Counted from the stretch's first letter, positions 22,143 through 34,325 are shown. The stretch: DNA of 64,000 nucleotides from Channallabes apus (GCA_030522415.1 CM060107.1:24246571-24310570); one strand, 5' to 3'. Translations and numbers: made by a program. The notes: generated from the sequence alone by a model not told the origin.

Positions 22143-22642
22143 CTTAGAGACAATGCACCCCAGAGACGTTAATAAGCCACTTGACTTCTTTGAACGCAAG
22201 CTCTAGATAAGTGACGAAGTAAGCCTGTTATAATAATAACTTGATGTTATTTGATCTTATTGGTTTAGAAATTTATATTTAAATAAATAGTAAACTTGGC
22301 CGATTTCGTTATAATTTTGTTTGATGAGTGGGGCTTGAAAATTCTTGAAAAATATGGTCATTTATTTCAGTTAATAAATTATTATTGTACAGTACACATC
22401 AATAGCTCTGGTTCAGATTTTTCATGTTTGTTGTGGAAATTAGCATCACTTGTATTTACTGCGATGAATGAAAATGTCACTTTGCGCCACCTGGTGGCCA
22501 TTTTATGAATGACTTTGAAATGCAACTGATTTATTTTGGCCGCTGTTGCCTTTAAACGGCAGTATGCGCGGCGGGATGGTTATTCCGATTGAGTAACCAC
22601 TGTATAAATGTGCCACAAAAGAAACATTATACAAGATTTTGG

Positions 22643-22712
22643 GCACTGGCTGGGAATCGAACCCGGGCCTTCCGCATTGAAGGCGAATTACCTATCACTG
22701 AGTTACCAGAGC
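22643..22712 (-). tRNA. tRNA-Gly-like sequence with anticodon TCA
   Basis: On the minus strand the acceptor GCTCTGG/CCAGTGC pairs at six of seven positions, the anticodon stem TTCGC/GCGGA at five, and the T stem CCGGG/CCCAG at four of five around TTCGATT. The loop CTTCAAT gives anticodon TCA, where the related copy at 12,968 has TCC (Gly). A TTTT follows about 25 nt downstream. TCA would read UGA. A single C-to-A change in a decaying or SINE-borne tRNA-Gly is the simplest explanation. Confidence 0.5.
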
Positions 22713-22796
22713 CGATGTGTATTTAAAGTGCATAAATCTTTGTAGTCTTTTTGCACACAAGCAATAATAATAACAATAATAAATTCTGAGAACTAC

Positions 22797-22798
22797 TA

Positions 22799-22842
<44 letters not shown>
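22797..22842. repeat. (AAT)n microsatellite
   Basis: Continuous ATA/AAT trinucleotides. Confidence 0.95.
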
Positions 22843-22845
<3 letters not shown>

Positions 22846-22909
22846 TGTACAGTCAAAGGAGTACCATCATTGAAGGAGAGAAGAAAATGAAGAATAAATA
22901 CATATCAGT

Positions 22910-24248
<1,339 letters not shown>

Positions 24249-24250
24249 TA

Positions 24251-24346
24251 GAGCAACTTGTCTAACAAATGTCCTTTCTTTTATTAGGTTGTTCAGAAAG
24301 ATGAAGCTCAGGCAGCACTTGAGAGGTACACGATGGCCCTGTTTGT
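24251..24346 (+). pseudogene. Exon-like fragment, copy of 50,590-50,686
   Basis: GTCTAACAAATGTCC with a TCTTTTATTAG acceptor-like tract is followed by an open stretch reading VVQKDEAQAALERYTMALFV. It matches the exon-like block at 50,632-50,686. Here it is caught between two Tc1 copies and cut off before the donor. Confidence 0.5.
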
Positions 24347-24466
24347 CCAGACTGATAGGTCTCAATTACTTTTGCTCTCATTTGTTCCTGAATTTCTTTG
24401 GATCTTGGCATGATGTCTAGCTTTTGAGGTGCTTTTGGTCTACTTCTCTGTGTCAGGTAGCTCCTA
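24347..24466 (-). mobile_element. Tc1-A, inner part (split by the fold-back element)
   Basis: The minus strand encodes MPRSKEIQEQMRAKVIETYQSG and the preceding leader up to GTAGCTCCTA. The rest of the leader and the TIR continue at 36,735-37,063. The transposase is cut off after YQSG at 24,347. Confidence 0.85.
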
Positions 24467-25140
24467 TATGGAACGATATCGCGGACAATATTCAAATGCA
24501 ATTGCAAATTGCATTTGCAATTGCGTTTCCCATATGTGGACGCACAAAGTGTGCCATAATTCAAATGCAATTGCAAACTTTGCATTACCGTTTGCTGATT
24601 CGCCTTTGCGAGCGCACACTGACTGCCAAATTTCAAATGAAAAAGAAAAGTCCATTTGCATTTGTATTTCCCAGGTCTTACACGTCATGAACCTGTCATA
24701 TTTAAATATCAAAATCAATTACCACGTTTGCTTTTTCACTTTCTCTGCGCCGCGCGTCAAGCCGGCCAAAATTCAAACGCAATCGCTAATCCATTTGCAA
24801 TTGCATTTCCAACACGTTACACAGAAACCTGTCAATCAGCGTCAGGGGCGGGTCTATACTGTGGGGCGGGATTGTATGGGGAGTGACGTGACTCGCACTG
24901 GCCGACCAAGAGGGGGATATTTGAGCACTGGAGGTGAACCGAGATTATCTCATTTGTTTATCAAGAAATAAACACACAAAAATGACAAATCGCATATTTT
25001 CTTGCTCCGGAGTGGACAGAGAAGTTTTTACAAATAAAAATATTTTTAGATCTTCTCCTGTTACAGCCTGCTGGAGCTAAATCTTTCAGAAACGCTGCGT
25101 ACCGGTGTTATGCGCTAAAAAGCCTCCCTGCCACGGATTG
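24467..25140 (+). repeat. Left inverted arm of the fold-back element
   Basis: The arm is dense in ATTTGCAAT/ATTGCATTT words, including ATTTGCAT octamers, and reads as a long open frame in both arms only because the arms are copies of each other. It ends at CTCCCTGCCAC. Confidence 0.9.
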
Positions 25141-25614
25141 CCCCCCCCCCCCTCCCCAACATAACCTCTATGACATATTATATTACAACAACAAATACAT
25201 TATACAAACGAATTTGATTATAAAATAATCTATATTAAAAAAAACATGTAGTATAGGGGGAAAATATATTAATTATATATTATTTCCATATACAACCCCT
25301 CATTCAAATGTTTAATTGTGTAGAAAAAAAAACAAGCACATACATGCCACAAAACTATTTTCACTCAACAATCCAAACTTCTGGCTGTATAAAACACTTT
25401 TTTAAAAAAAACAAAGAAAGATAACTATAGTCAACGACAACTGTTTTAACAACTCAAACAGAGGAAAAAAATATGGAATCACCAAATAAAAACACTATTT
25501 GTACTTTGTTGCTCCACCTCTGGCTTTTATAACAGCTTGAATTCTCTGAGGCCTGGATTTAACTAATGTCAAACAGTATACTTCATCAGTCTGTCTCCAG
25601 CTTTGTCTTATTGC

Positions 25615-25788
25615 TGGATGTCCAGGTGGTGCTCCAAAAATAATGTGGGCTACATAGACAATTGGAAGACCTTTGAGGGCAAAGCTGGCCTGTTAGGGCG
25701 GGACGGTATCCATCCCACTCGGGAAGGTGCTGCTCTCATTTCCTGTAGTATAGCTCATAGTCTCAGTAGAGGTCTAGTTAATCGGTGA
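25615..25788 (+). pseudogene. L2 ORF1 C-terminal part (SGNH esterase-like)
   Basis: The frame reads [14 protein letters not shown], then [16 protein letters not shown], resembling the last block (Asp-x-x-His) of the esterase domain in fish L2 ORF1. It is 5'-truncated by the insertion itself. It ends at TGA (25,786-25,788) followed by CAA, and ORF2 continues in the same frame. Confidence 0.6.
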
Positions 25789-25884
25789 CAATCCAGAGCC
25801 CGGGCCAGGGAGCAGACAGACAGGCTAAACCAACCGTCTGCTAGCTGCATAGAGTCGTCACTCAGGGTTCAACATATTGAGACT

Positions 25885-28857
25885 GTGTCTGTTCCCCGAT
25901 CTAAGCAAAAATGTAGAAAGACCCAGAAAGTCTGTTTCAATAATCTAATTAACATAAAGTCCACAAACGCCGATCATACTGAATGCGCAGCCGGCACCTC
26001 TGATCTGAAGCTAGGATTGTTAAATATTAGATCTCTCACATCAAAAGCAGTTATTGTTAATGAAATTATCACAGATCAGGCGTTTGATATACTCTGTTTA
26101 ACTGAAACATGGGTTAAACAGGACGAGTATGTAGCTCTAAATGAAGCTAGTCCTCCTGGATACAGCTACATACACCAGCCTCGATTAACTGGTAGAGGAG
26201 GAGGCGTCGCAGTTATTCATAATGATAATCTGTCTATCGTACAAAAACACAGACACAAATTTAACTCATTTGAAATTCTCTATAGTAACATAAGTGTATT
26301 TAAGTATATTAAATCAGCTCAGTCGATTCCACTAATTATAATTTACAGACCTCCAGGGCCGTATTCTGAATTTCTTAGTGAATTTGCAGATTTCATCTCA
26401 GACCTGGTCATTTCTGTAGACAAAGTGTTAATTGCTGGAGATTTTAACATTCATTTTGAGAATCCAGAAGACCCTCTGAGAACAGCATTTATATCCATAC
26501 TGGACTCCGTAGGTGTAAATCAGTGTGTAGTAGGACCCACTCATAAAGCTGGTCACACTTTAGATTTAGTAATATTCTTCGGTTTAATTATAAGAAATGT
26601 ATTCACAATTCCACTGTCTGAAATTATCTCAGATCACTATCTTGTCTCCATTCAAGTGTGTCACAGTGATAATGTACGCACAGTACCGCGCTACCGTATT
26701 AAACGTACATTCACATCAACTACCACACAGAGTTTTATCAGTAATCTCCCAGAGTTACCAACTTCGATTAGGCCACCATCTGACCCCACAGAACTTGATC
26801 AGGCGACTGAATATTTAGAGTCGACACTTCGTTGTACCTTAGATAATGTAGCTCCAGCTAAAAGAAAAATTATTAGAGATAAGAAACTCGCTCCCTGGTA
26901 TAACGATCACACGCGCACTTTAAAACAGACTGCTCGGAAATTAGAGCGTAAATGGCGTCAAACTAAATTGTTGGTATTTCAAATAGCATGGAAAGAGAGC
27001 ATCCTGAACTATAGGAAAGCTCTTAGTGTAGCTAGATCAACGTATCTCTCCACTCTTATAGAAGAAAATAAAAATAATCCTAGATTTTTATTTAATACCG
27101 TAGCCAAATTAACCAGAAATAAGACCACTACAGAAATCTCCACAACAACATCATGCAATAGTGAGGACTTCATGAACTTTTTTAATAATAAAATTGTAAA
27201 TATCAGGCATAAAATTGAGGCTTTGAAACCAAACAATGTAATTGATACAGATGTTAACCTAGCCATGTCAGATTCAAACCTAGAATACTTTACTCCTCTT
27301 GAAGAGAATGAACTAATTTCACTCATCTCTTCTGCAAATTCATCAACCTGTATATTAGATCCTATACCGACACATTTTCTTAAACAGATAGTACCAGTAA
27401 TAACAGAACCGATGTTGAGAATAATTAATTCCTCACTCAGCATTGGTTATGTTCCAAAATCTTTTAAAGTAGCAGTTATTAAACCAATAATTAAGAAACC
27501 TGACCTTGACCCCTGTCAGCTGTCCAATTACAGGCCAATATCAAACCTCCCCTTTATCTCTAAGATTCTGGAAAAGATAGTAGCGGAGCAGCTATGCTCA
27601 TATCTACATAGAAATCGCATACATGAACTGTATCAGTCAGGATTTAGGCCTCATCACAGCACAGAAACAGCACTCATTAAAGTAGTAAATGACCTCCTAT
27701 TGGCCTCTGATCAGGGTTGTGTAACTATGCTTGTATTACTCGACCTCAGTGCAGCGTTTGATACCATTGATCATGCTATTCTTCTTCACAGATTAGAAAA
27801 TTTAGTAGGAATTAAGGGTACAGCCCTCTCCTGGCTCAGATCCTATTTGACCGATCGTTATCAGTATGTAGACTTAAATGGTGATTATTCTGCATGTTCT
27901 CTAGTGGAGTTTGGCGTTCCGCAGGGTTCAGTTTTAGGCCCACTGCTTTTTTCCCTTTACATGCTTCCTCTGGGCAACATAATCCGTAAGCATGGTATTA
28001 GTTTTCATTGTTATGCTGACGACACACAGCTATACGTCTCAACAAAACCTGATGAGAAAAACCATCTTACTAAAGTTGAGCAATGTGTTCAGGACATAAG
28101 AAATTGGATGCTAATTAACTTCCTTCTGCTTAATCCGGATAAGACAGAAGTTCTAGTCATAGGACCGCATACAGCTAGAAGTAAAATCTTAGATCACACC
28201 GTAACTTTAGATGGCCTTTCCGTTCCGCCAAGTGCAACAGTAAAAGACCTCGGCGTGATTATAGATTCCAGCCTTTCATTTGAAGCTCATGTAGATAATA
28301 TCACCAGGATAGCATTCTTTCACCTTAGAAATATCGCCAAAATAAGAAATATATTGTCGCTAAATGATGCAGAAAAACTAGTTCATGCTTTTATCACTTC
28401 TAGGTTGGACTATTGTAATGCCTTACTGTCTGGTTGTTCAGTTAGGTGCATAAACAAGCTTCAGCTAGTCCAAAATGCAGCAGCGAGAGTCCTCACTAGA
28501 ACCAGAAGATATGAGCACATCACCCCTATCCTATCTTCACTGCATTGGCTCCCTGTGAAATTTCGCATTGATTTTAAAATACTACTCTTGACATATAAGG
28601 CATTAAATGGTCTCGCGCCGCAGTATCTGAGCGAACTGCTAGTGTCTTACGATCCGCCACGCCTACTTCGGTCAAAGGATGCAGGCTGCTTATCAGTACC
28701 GCGTATTATGAAAACTACAGCTGGGGGCAGAGCTTTTTCTTACAAAGCCCCAAAATTATGGAATAGTCTTCCAAATAGTGTTCGGGACTCAGACACAGTC
28801 TCAGTGTTTAAGTCTAGGCTAAAAACCTATTTATTTAACCAAGCATTTTATAAATAG
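25885..28857 (+). CDS. L2 ORF2: APE endonuclease and reverse transcriptase
   Basis: A 990-codon uninterrupted frame that copies LINE RNA into nicked DNA. Endonuclease blocks are LLNIRSL (about 44), LCLTETWV (about 70), GRGGGVAVI (about 103), IIYRPPGPY (about 151), IAGDFNIHF (about 182), HTLDLVI (about 224) and ISDHYLV (about 246). RT blocks are [15 protein letters not shown] (about 549), [15 protein letters not shown] (about 583), [13 protein letters not shown] (about 617), [16 protein letters not shown] (about 673) and [10 protein letters not shown] (about 712). The C terminus has [17 protein letters not shown] and KLWNSLP...[11 protein letters not shown]. The annotated first codon is GTG. 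There is no in-frame ATG before the end of the endonuclease, and the frame stays open upstream to a TGA at 25,786. Young or recently active. Confidence 0.9.
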   Translation: MSVPRSKQKCRKTQKVCFNNLINIKSTNADHTECAAGTSDLKLGLLNIRSLTSKAVIVNEIITDQAFDILCLTETWVKQDEYVALNEASPPGYSYIHQPRLTGRGGGVAVIHNDNLSIVQKHRHKFNSFEILYSNISVFKYIKSAQSIPLIIIYRPPGPYSEFLSEFADFISDLVISVDKVLIAGDFNIHFENPEDPLRTAFISILDSVGVNQCVVGPTHKAGHTLDLVIFFGLIIRNVFTIPLSEIISDHYLVSIQVCHSDNVRTVPRYRIKRTFTSTTTQSFISNLPELPTSIRPPSDPTELDQATEYLESTLRCTLDNVAPAKRKIIRDKKLAPWYNDHTRTLKQTARKLERKWRQTKLLVFQIAWKESILNYRKALSVARSTYLSTLIEENKNNPRFLFNTVAKLTRNKTTTEISTTTSCNSEDFMNFFNNKIVNIRHKIEALKPNNVIDTDVNLAMSDSNLEYFTPLEENELISLISSANSSTCILDPIPTHFLKQIVPVITEPMLRIINSSLSIGYVPKSFKVAVIKPIIKKPDLDPCQLSNYRPISNLPFISKILEKIVAEQLCSYLHRNRIHELYQSGFRPHHSTETALIKVVNDLLLASDQGCVTMLVLLDLSAAFDTIDHAILLHRLENLVGIKGTALSWLRSYLTDRYQYVDLNGDYSACSLVEFGVPQGSVLGPLLFSLYMLPLGNIIRKHGISFHCYADDTQLYVSTKPDEKNHLTKVEQCVQDIRNWMLINFLLLNPDKTEVLVIGPHTARSKILDHTVTLDGLSVPPSATVKDLGVIIDSSLSFEAHVDNITRIAFFHLRNIAKIRNILSLNDAEKLVHAFITSRLDYCNALLSGCSVRCINKLQLVQNAAARVLTRTRRYEHITPILSSLHWLPVKFRIDFKILLLTYKALNGLAPQYLSELLVSYDPPRLLRSKDAGCLSVPRIMKTTAGGRAFSYKAPKLWNSLPNSVRDSDTVSVFKSRLKTYLFNQAFYK

Positions 28858-29135
28858 ATTTGCCATAAGGTAAAGGAGCAGATCTGGGGGACTCATGGAC
28901 GTAGAGTATTATGGTGAACTGGTATGTTTAGATGCTGTCTTCCTCAGTCTCATTTGATCACTCAGGTTTGTTGACGGTGAGGTGATTGTTTGCTTTACAT
29001 CTCAGGGAGCCCTCATGTTTGTGTTTCCTTCTGGCTCTCCCTTTTAGTTATGCTGTCATAATTAGTCCTGCCGGAGTCCCTGCTTGCACTCTACAGTAAA
29101 TATACATTCACGTTAGACATTGTGACTGTGACCAT

Positions 29136-29236
29136 ACCTAATTGCAATCTCTCCTCCTCTTCTCTTCCTCCCCCTCTTTCTCTTTCCTCTCTCCCCCTGT
29201 CTCCCCCTTTCACTCTTTCTCTCTCTCTCTCTGTCG
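29136..29236. repeat. CT-rich microsatellite in L2 3' UTR
   Basis: TCTC/CTCC-rich pyrimidine tract. Confidence 0.8.
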
Positions 29237-29940
29237 AGCTACACATGTGGTTCCTGAGCTGCCAGTGATCCAGACTCCCTCTGCCCTTCGGACCTGTCTG
29301 ATCCATCCTGGTGCCCGGTTTCTGGTTGGAGGTCTCATCGCATGGATGCCCCGTGTGTCTCTTTAGGATGCGTCTGGTGTCTGGGGATGATTCTCTATAC
29401 TTAGAAGATGGTTCTGGCCTCGACTGGTGTGGTCAGCTGTTTCTCTGAGGACTTGACAATTCGATAGTTCAGGACTGGAACTTTCTACAAGTCTATCTGA
29501 GTCTCGAATAACTACTGGACTCCATTTTACATCAAGTATTATAACATCAATTAACATCAACTATTATAGCTGAACCTAACACTTAACACTATATAAATGC
29601 AGATCATTTCCTGCTATCTGTTTCACCCAGATGAGGATGGGTTCCCTGTCGAGTCTGGTTCCTCTCAAGGTTTCTTCCTATTACCGTCTCAGGGAGTTTT
29701 TCCTTGCCACTGTCGCCCTCGGGCTTGCTCGCCAGGGAATATCTGAACATTTTGATTCATACACATTCACATTCCATACAAACTTAAATAATTCTTTTGA
29801 TTGTGTAAAGCTGTTTTGAGACAATGTCAATTGTTAAAAGCGCTATACAAATAAAATTGAATTGAATTGAATTGAAATTGAATTATTGCAGTTGCCAGAT
29901 CAGCTTTGCAGGTTGGATCCTTGTCGTGGACCATTTTCTT

Positions 29941-30458
29941 TCATTTCCACCACAGATTTTCAATTGGATTAAGGTCCGGACTATTTGCAGGCCATGCCAT
30001 TGACATTATATGTATTTCCTGTAGGAATGTTTTCACAGATTTTGCCCTATGGCACGATGCATTATCATCCTGAAAAATGATGCTACCATCACCAAACATC
30101 CTTTCAATTGATGGAATAAGAAAAGTGTCCAAAATCTCAACATAAACTTGTGCATTTATAGAAGATGTAATGACTGTAATGTCTCCCATACCTTTACCTG
30201 ACATACAACCCCATATCAATAATGATTGTGGAAATTTGCATGTTTTCTTCAGGCAGTTGTCTTTATAAATTTCATTGGAACGGCACCAAACAAAAGTTCC
30301 AGCATCATCACCCTGCGCAATGCAGATTCGTGATTCATCACTGAATATATCTCTCATCCAGTCATCCGCAGTCCAAGATTGTCTTTCTTTAGCCCACTGA
30401 ACCCTTGTTTTTTTCTGTTTAGATGTTAATGATGGTTTTCTTTTGGCTTTTCTGTATG
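29941..30458 (-). pseudogene. Tc1-B transposase, catalytic part, split by E1
   Basis: A DDE transposase fragment: WTADDWMRDIFSDESR (first Asp), FVWCRSNE, LLIWGCMSGKG, IIFQDDNASCH (second Asp) and NSPDLNPIENLWWK (Glu). After WWK the next codon is TGA where the family has Leu; the sequence beyond (KKMVHDKDPTCKADLATAI) is still readable. Upstream, the open frame runs on into E1 for about 50 codons, making a chimeric 224-codon frame that begins in the E1 left end and is not a natural start. The N-terminal half is at 35,300-35,617. Confidence 0.85.
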
Positions 30459-30734
30459 TACAGTGGGAGCCACGCCAAATAGCCGCGACGGTGTGGCTGA
30501 AGTGTGAATGGCGTGTGAATGGCCTTTGCACGCCGTAATCCCCCATCCCTTTTCTGGCTGAAAGGCGTGTCAAGATTTCACAGTAAACACGCCCATTCAA
30601 GCCCAATTTATTCATTTACCTGGTGCCATCACTAGATGGCGCTTCGTTCTCAAGAACACGTTAAAACAAGCCAGCTGCGCTGAGTTGCAATCACGTGATT
30701 TTAACAACCCGCCTCCACCCCCGCCGAACTGACG

Positions 30735-30781
30735 CTACCAAACTACAGAGATGAAGATGGCGGCTTAACGGACTATTCGTG
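30735..30781 (+). promoter_or_regulatory. Promoter-like region and exon-1-like piece with YY1 motif
   Basis: AAGATGGCGGC at 30,754-30,764 is the classic YY1 site found at transcription starts. A TCACGTGAT E-box lies about 60 bp upstream in GC-rich DNA. GTG|GTAAGTG at 30,781 is a strong splice donor. A mini-frame (MKMAA) starts at 30,751. Confidence 0.35.
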
Positions 30782-31747
30782 GTAAGTGATGTTTTATTTT
30801 ATAAAATGTGTTTGGGGTAGTTTACAGTTTATTTCCCAGTTTAGTTTTTTATTGGCTGTTTTAAATATCACTGGCAGCACCAGCAGCGGTCAGATGTGAC
30901 TTTAGAGAACTTAATGATCTGTTTACCAAGTCTGGAGTTAATATTACAGCTTACTGTCAGTGTCACACACTCACAATGTCACTCCACTTTAACTCAAAAA
31001 CATGCTCAAGCTTCGACAATACTATTAATGTCCCTATTACAAGAGCTGCACTACCCGATGAAGAGTGTTTGTGTTCTCTGTAAATACTGAGAGAATCTCA
31101 CGGCGTGTTGTCTGGATAAATTCAGCGCTTATTTATTCTCTGGTTAAGAGTTAATCTGCAGGTTATTTCTGTGACTGTAATATAATGTGATGCAGTTGAT
31201 GAGGGACACAGACTGAGGGTAGCTGTACAGGAGCTAGTAACGCTCATAACCCGGTTTATATTTTATACACTTTGTCCGTGACTTTCCGCAGTAGCGCGAG
31301 CGCTTAGTTAACGAGCTGGATAACAACACTGAAGTGTTTATCAGTTAAGGAGGAGGAGGGGGAGGTGGGTGTGGGTGTGTGTGTGTGTGTGAGGGGCTTC
31401 AGTAAGTTATAGTTTGGCTTCAGGGATGAACTAATGCTCATATACGAGTGTTATATGGCTTAACTTATTTGTATGAGAAGCGCATTAAGTAAATTCTCGC
31501 TTAATTTAATGCAGACGATAATACAGACAGTCACTGGTTAACACTAACACTGTTCACTGGTTAACACTGTTCACTGGTTAACATTAGCACAGGCAGATTA
31601 TTTACATTCCAGAATCCCCAAAACAGTATTTTACACACTCTGTGGTAAATAGGTTTATTAATATATTTTATTTTTTATTAGAACTAGATGTTCTGTGAAG
31701 TTTATTTATCTTTGTCTTGACTAAATTCTCCTGTTGTCTTTAAGCAG

Positions 31748-32172
31748 AGCTCCGCTGTGGAGGATTGGGGGGTCAGACGGCTGACGGCTGGACTTTTGGA
31801 GCTACAGGACTGGAGGAGCCTGAACAAGCTGTTGACGGAGCTGTAGGAGGGATGACGTCACAGTCCGACAGCTTTAGAATGATGTTTGATCAGGTCTACT
31901 GTATATTCTGAACATAGAACTGCAAAATGTCTGATACAGTACTTTGGGGGAAACAAAGACTTAAACTGTTCCATGTTTAATAGTTTTGATATTTGAAAAA
32001 TTAATATTTTAATGTAAAAGGACTATAGATAGAGACTTATAAGCAGCTGGTGTATCCGGGTAGTTTAATGAACTTTAAGCAAAAAGACAACATGTATTCA
32101 TCTGTTTTATATAAATTACTGTTTTAACTTTGACTAGTTTTGGAAGAATAAATTGAATTGTTAAAGTCATGT
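31748..32172 (+). ncRNA. Possible terminal exon of a noncoding transcript in E1
   Basis: A pyrimidine-rich acceptor (TTGTCTTTAAGCAG) precedes 31,748, in sense with the donor at 30,782. An AATAAA at 32,147 with a following TGTTTTGTGTG tract looks like a polyadenylation site. Frames inside are short (at most about 20 codons from an ATG). This segment has no counterpart in the E1 relative at 43-45 kb, so it could be captured host sequence. Inference only. Confidence 0.25.
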
Positions 32173-33006
32173 TTTGTGTGTTTTAATTTTGGGGGATTGT
32201 TTGGGTATTTAAAAATTGTTTAGTTGAACCAACAACTTCAATGGGCAAAAAATGGGACACAACTTTGTTTTAAATAGTCAAAGAGTTGGGCTGAAAATAA
32301 TAATAATAATTATTGATCATAGAAACAAATGAAACCAGTTAAACACTTGATTATATGTATTTGTGATTGTGACCCATAATAATTTTTTCTCAGTATAAAT
32401 AAATGTTTTGGGTTTTAAGAACTCCAAAAGAGCAACGACAAACTTGGTATTCTCCATTGAGGTTTCTCACCTTCCACTCCTGAGTAGGACATGGTGTTAA
32501 TTGCTCTGTGTGTGTGTGTTTTTGGCGGGGGGATGGGTGTGTGTGTGTGTTTTCGGCTGTTCAGCAGTTCTAAACACAAGCACAGTTTTTGTCCTTAACT
32601 AAAATACTTCAATACGTTAATAATGAATTTATTTTGTTGAATAAGGTAATAAGCGATGTTTAAACCAAACCAGTAAGTTAAGTAAGTGTTCCATACATTA
32701 AAGTACTGTGTATAACCAAGTGCCCTAGCAAACACAGTTACAGTACAGTTTACAGTACAAACAGAGTGTGTGCGCTGGGGGGATTGGAAGGTAAGTGAGA
32801 ATACTCATTTACAAGACAAAAGACGGTCAGAGGCAGCGCCGTTCTAGACCAGACAACACGGGGTGGGGGGAGGGGGCATCATGTTCGAGCACTGTTTTTA
32901 CCTGGCCTTACTGTATAGTAACAGTATTGTATTTGCTGAATTGTGTTGAGGCACGCAAACCCCCAGACCACAATAAGGTGGCAATCCCTCAGGGGGAAAC
33001 TAAAAA

Positions 33007-33009
<3 letters not shown>

Positions 33010-33067
<58 letters not shown>
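33010..33067. repeat. (TA)n microsatellite
   Basis: Uninterrupted TA dinucleotides. Confidence 0.95.
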
Positions 33068-33071
<4 letters not shown>

Positions 33072-34107
33072 TATAATATCCTTAATCCAGATTTTATCAA
33101 TCAATGACATAACATTTATCTAAGCTGGATGGTCAAATTCTCAAAAACGTTTAACCTAAAGTGAGACTTAACACACTATAACTAAAATATTTACAAAACT
33201 GAAAGGTTGTCTTATGAATAATAAAAAATACAAACTAAATTAAACAGATGGGCTGTTGAACAGATCATAATATGTTTTATGTTTTCTGATTATAAATGAT
33301 ATATGGGTTGATTTTAGAAAGGCTAAATGAAATAGCTAGTTTTGGTCATGTCAGTCCAGTAATTATACTATGTAAAAGTAATTATAATATGAATTAATTA
33401 AGGGCAGGACCTAACCTAATGTTAATAATTTACACCATGATAACATTAGTATTCATGTTTTTGTATATATTTTTAAATGTTCAAATGAACGTTTCAGAGT
33501 ATATAATTTGTCGTGTCATCTGTGATTGAGACCCATGAGTTAAATTGAAATATTTTTTATAGGTAGTAAGCCAGGTTTTAGTAACCATGGATAAATCAGC
33601 ATGAAAGCCCTCTCTCGCGCACGCGCTCTCACGCTGTCTCTCGCACTCACACACACACACACACACACACACTGTACACACACAGACTCACAAATAATAC
33701 ATGAAATCGCGTAAAACCAAATGAAACTAGGGTAAAAAATATGAGCAGTAAAATACAGTAGTATCCTGTAGGTGATTCCTGTCCTGTGATAACAGGCACT
33801 AACACTCTAGAACTGTTTACTTCTGTTAGTTTTGTTTTCAAGTGTGAATGTTTATGGGGATTAAATCTGTCTCTGCTGCCGCATCTATACACAGTTGTGA
33901 TAAGTAATTGATGCCCCATCAGATCTTTGATGTGGGACATTATGCTGGTTAAATGACTAAAGACACACTGATCCGTATGGACAGATATTTGTTCCAGATA
34001 TTATGCGCCATTAATCAATTTGTTATGCCAATTTGACTTTCAGCGAAAACATCAAAAATATAACGAAAACAAACCCAAGCAGAAGTTACATTTTAAGTTT
34101 TACTTTC

Positions 34108-34250
34108 AAATAAAAAATTTATTTTTCACATACACAGTGCGATATGCAGTAAAATGCTTTGGGTTCTTTAGGTGAGACTTGAACTCGGCATTGCTTCACC
34201 TGGACTGCTTTATAAGTATCACGCGCTAACTGATTGCGCCACGGGAGCCA
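34108..34250 (-). repeat. Chimera of tRNA-Ile head and Rex1/CR1-like LINE tail
   Basis: On the minus strand the tRNA-Ile-like part (34,248-34,164) runs straight into AAAGCATTTTACTGCATATCG and GTGTATGTGAAAAATAAA. That is the 3' tail of the LINE found at 5,402 and 47,456. This is the layout of a tRNA-derived SINE that borrows a LINE tail. Confidence 0.65.
34164..34248 (-). tRNA. tRNA-Ile(TAT)-like with intron, degenerate
   Basis: GGCGCAATCAGTTAGCGCG is the D arm. ACTTATA holds anticodon TAT, and an intron-like insert precedes GAAGCAATGCCGAG, as in vertebrate intron-containing tRNA-Ile(UAU) genes. The variable loop and 5' half of the T stem are missing (GAG joins TTCAAG), and the acceptor does not pair, so it is not functional. 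Confidence 0.6.
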
Positions 34251-34285
34251 CACGGAAGTTGATCTTGTCAGAGTATCCTCTCTCT

Positions 34286-34289
34286 CGTG

Positions 34290-34322
<33 letters not shown>
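34286..34322. repeat. (CA)n microsatellite
   Basis: CA dinucleotides next to the tRNA-Ile chimera. Confidence 0.9.

Positions 34323-34325
<3 letters not shown>

Larger units (their letters stand above)
15755..22612. mobile_element. E3: large TA-flanked CAGTGG-TIR element
   Basis: The left tip CAGTGGTCACCTAATTGG and right tip (reverse complement) CAGTGGTTACTCAATCGG are both flanked by TA, as for Tc1/mariner-type insertion. The left 300 bp matches the left end of E4 (38,860 on), and the right 250 bp matches the left end of E5 and the right end of E4. Inside are two large inverted arms (about 16,110-17,500 and 21,340-22,290), tRNA-like sequences in each arm, a SINE insertion and a complete Tc1. 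No transposase of its own is seen, so it should be non-autonomous. Confidence 0.6.
25615..29882 (+). mobile_element. L2 LINE, 5'-truncated, coding frame intact, TSD TTATTGC
   Basis: TTATTGC occurs at 25,608-25,614 and at 29,883-29,889, the second followed by the continuation of Tc1-B (AGTTGCCAGATC). The 3' end has the L2 tail AAAGCGCTATACAAATAAA and a short TTGAA repeat, preceded by the fish L2 3' UTR words CTCTCAAGGTTTCTTCC and GGGAGTTTTTCCTTGCCAC. Confidence 0.9.

Noticed and set aside
15755..22612. E3 as an autonomous element using the internal Tc1 transposase
   Set aside because: The Tc1 has its own TIRs and TA duplication inside E3 and its transposase lacks the first catalytic Asp.
24429..24971. 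180-codon frame, repeated as 167 codons at 36,230-36,733
   Set aside because: It is kept in both places only because they are inverted arms of one element; low-complexity reading of ATTTGCAAT words, no domain.
32795..33100. Tyr/Ile-repeat frames
   Set aside because: Translation of a (TA)n tract.
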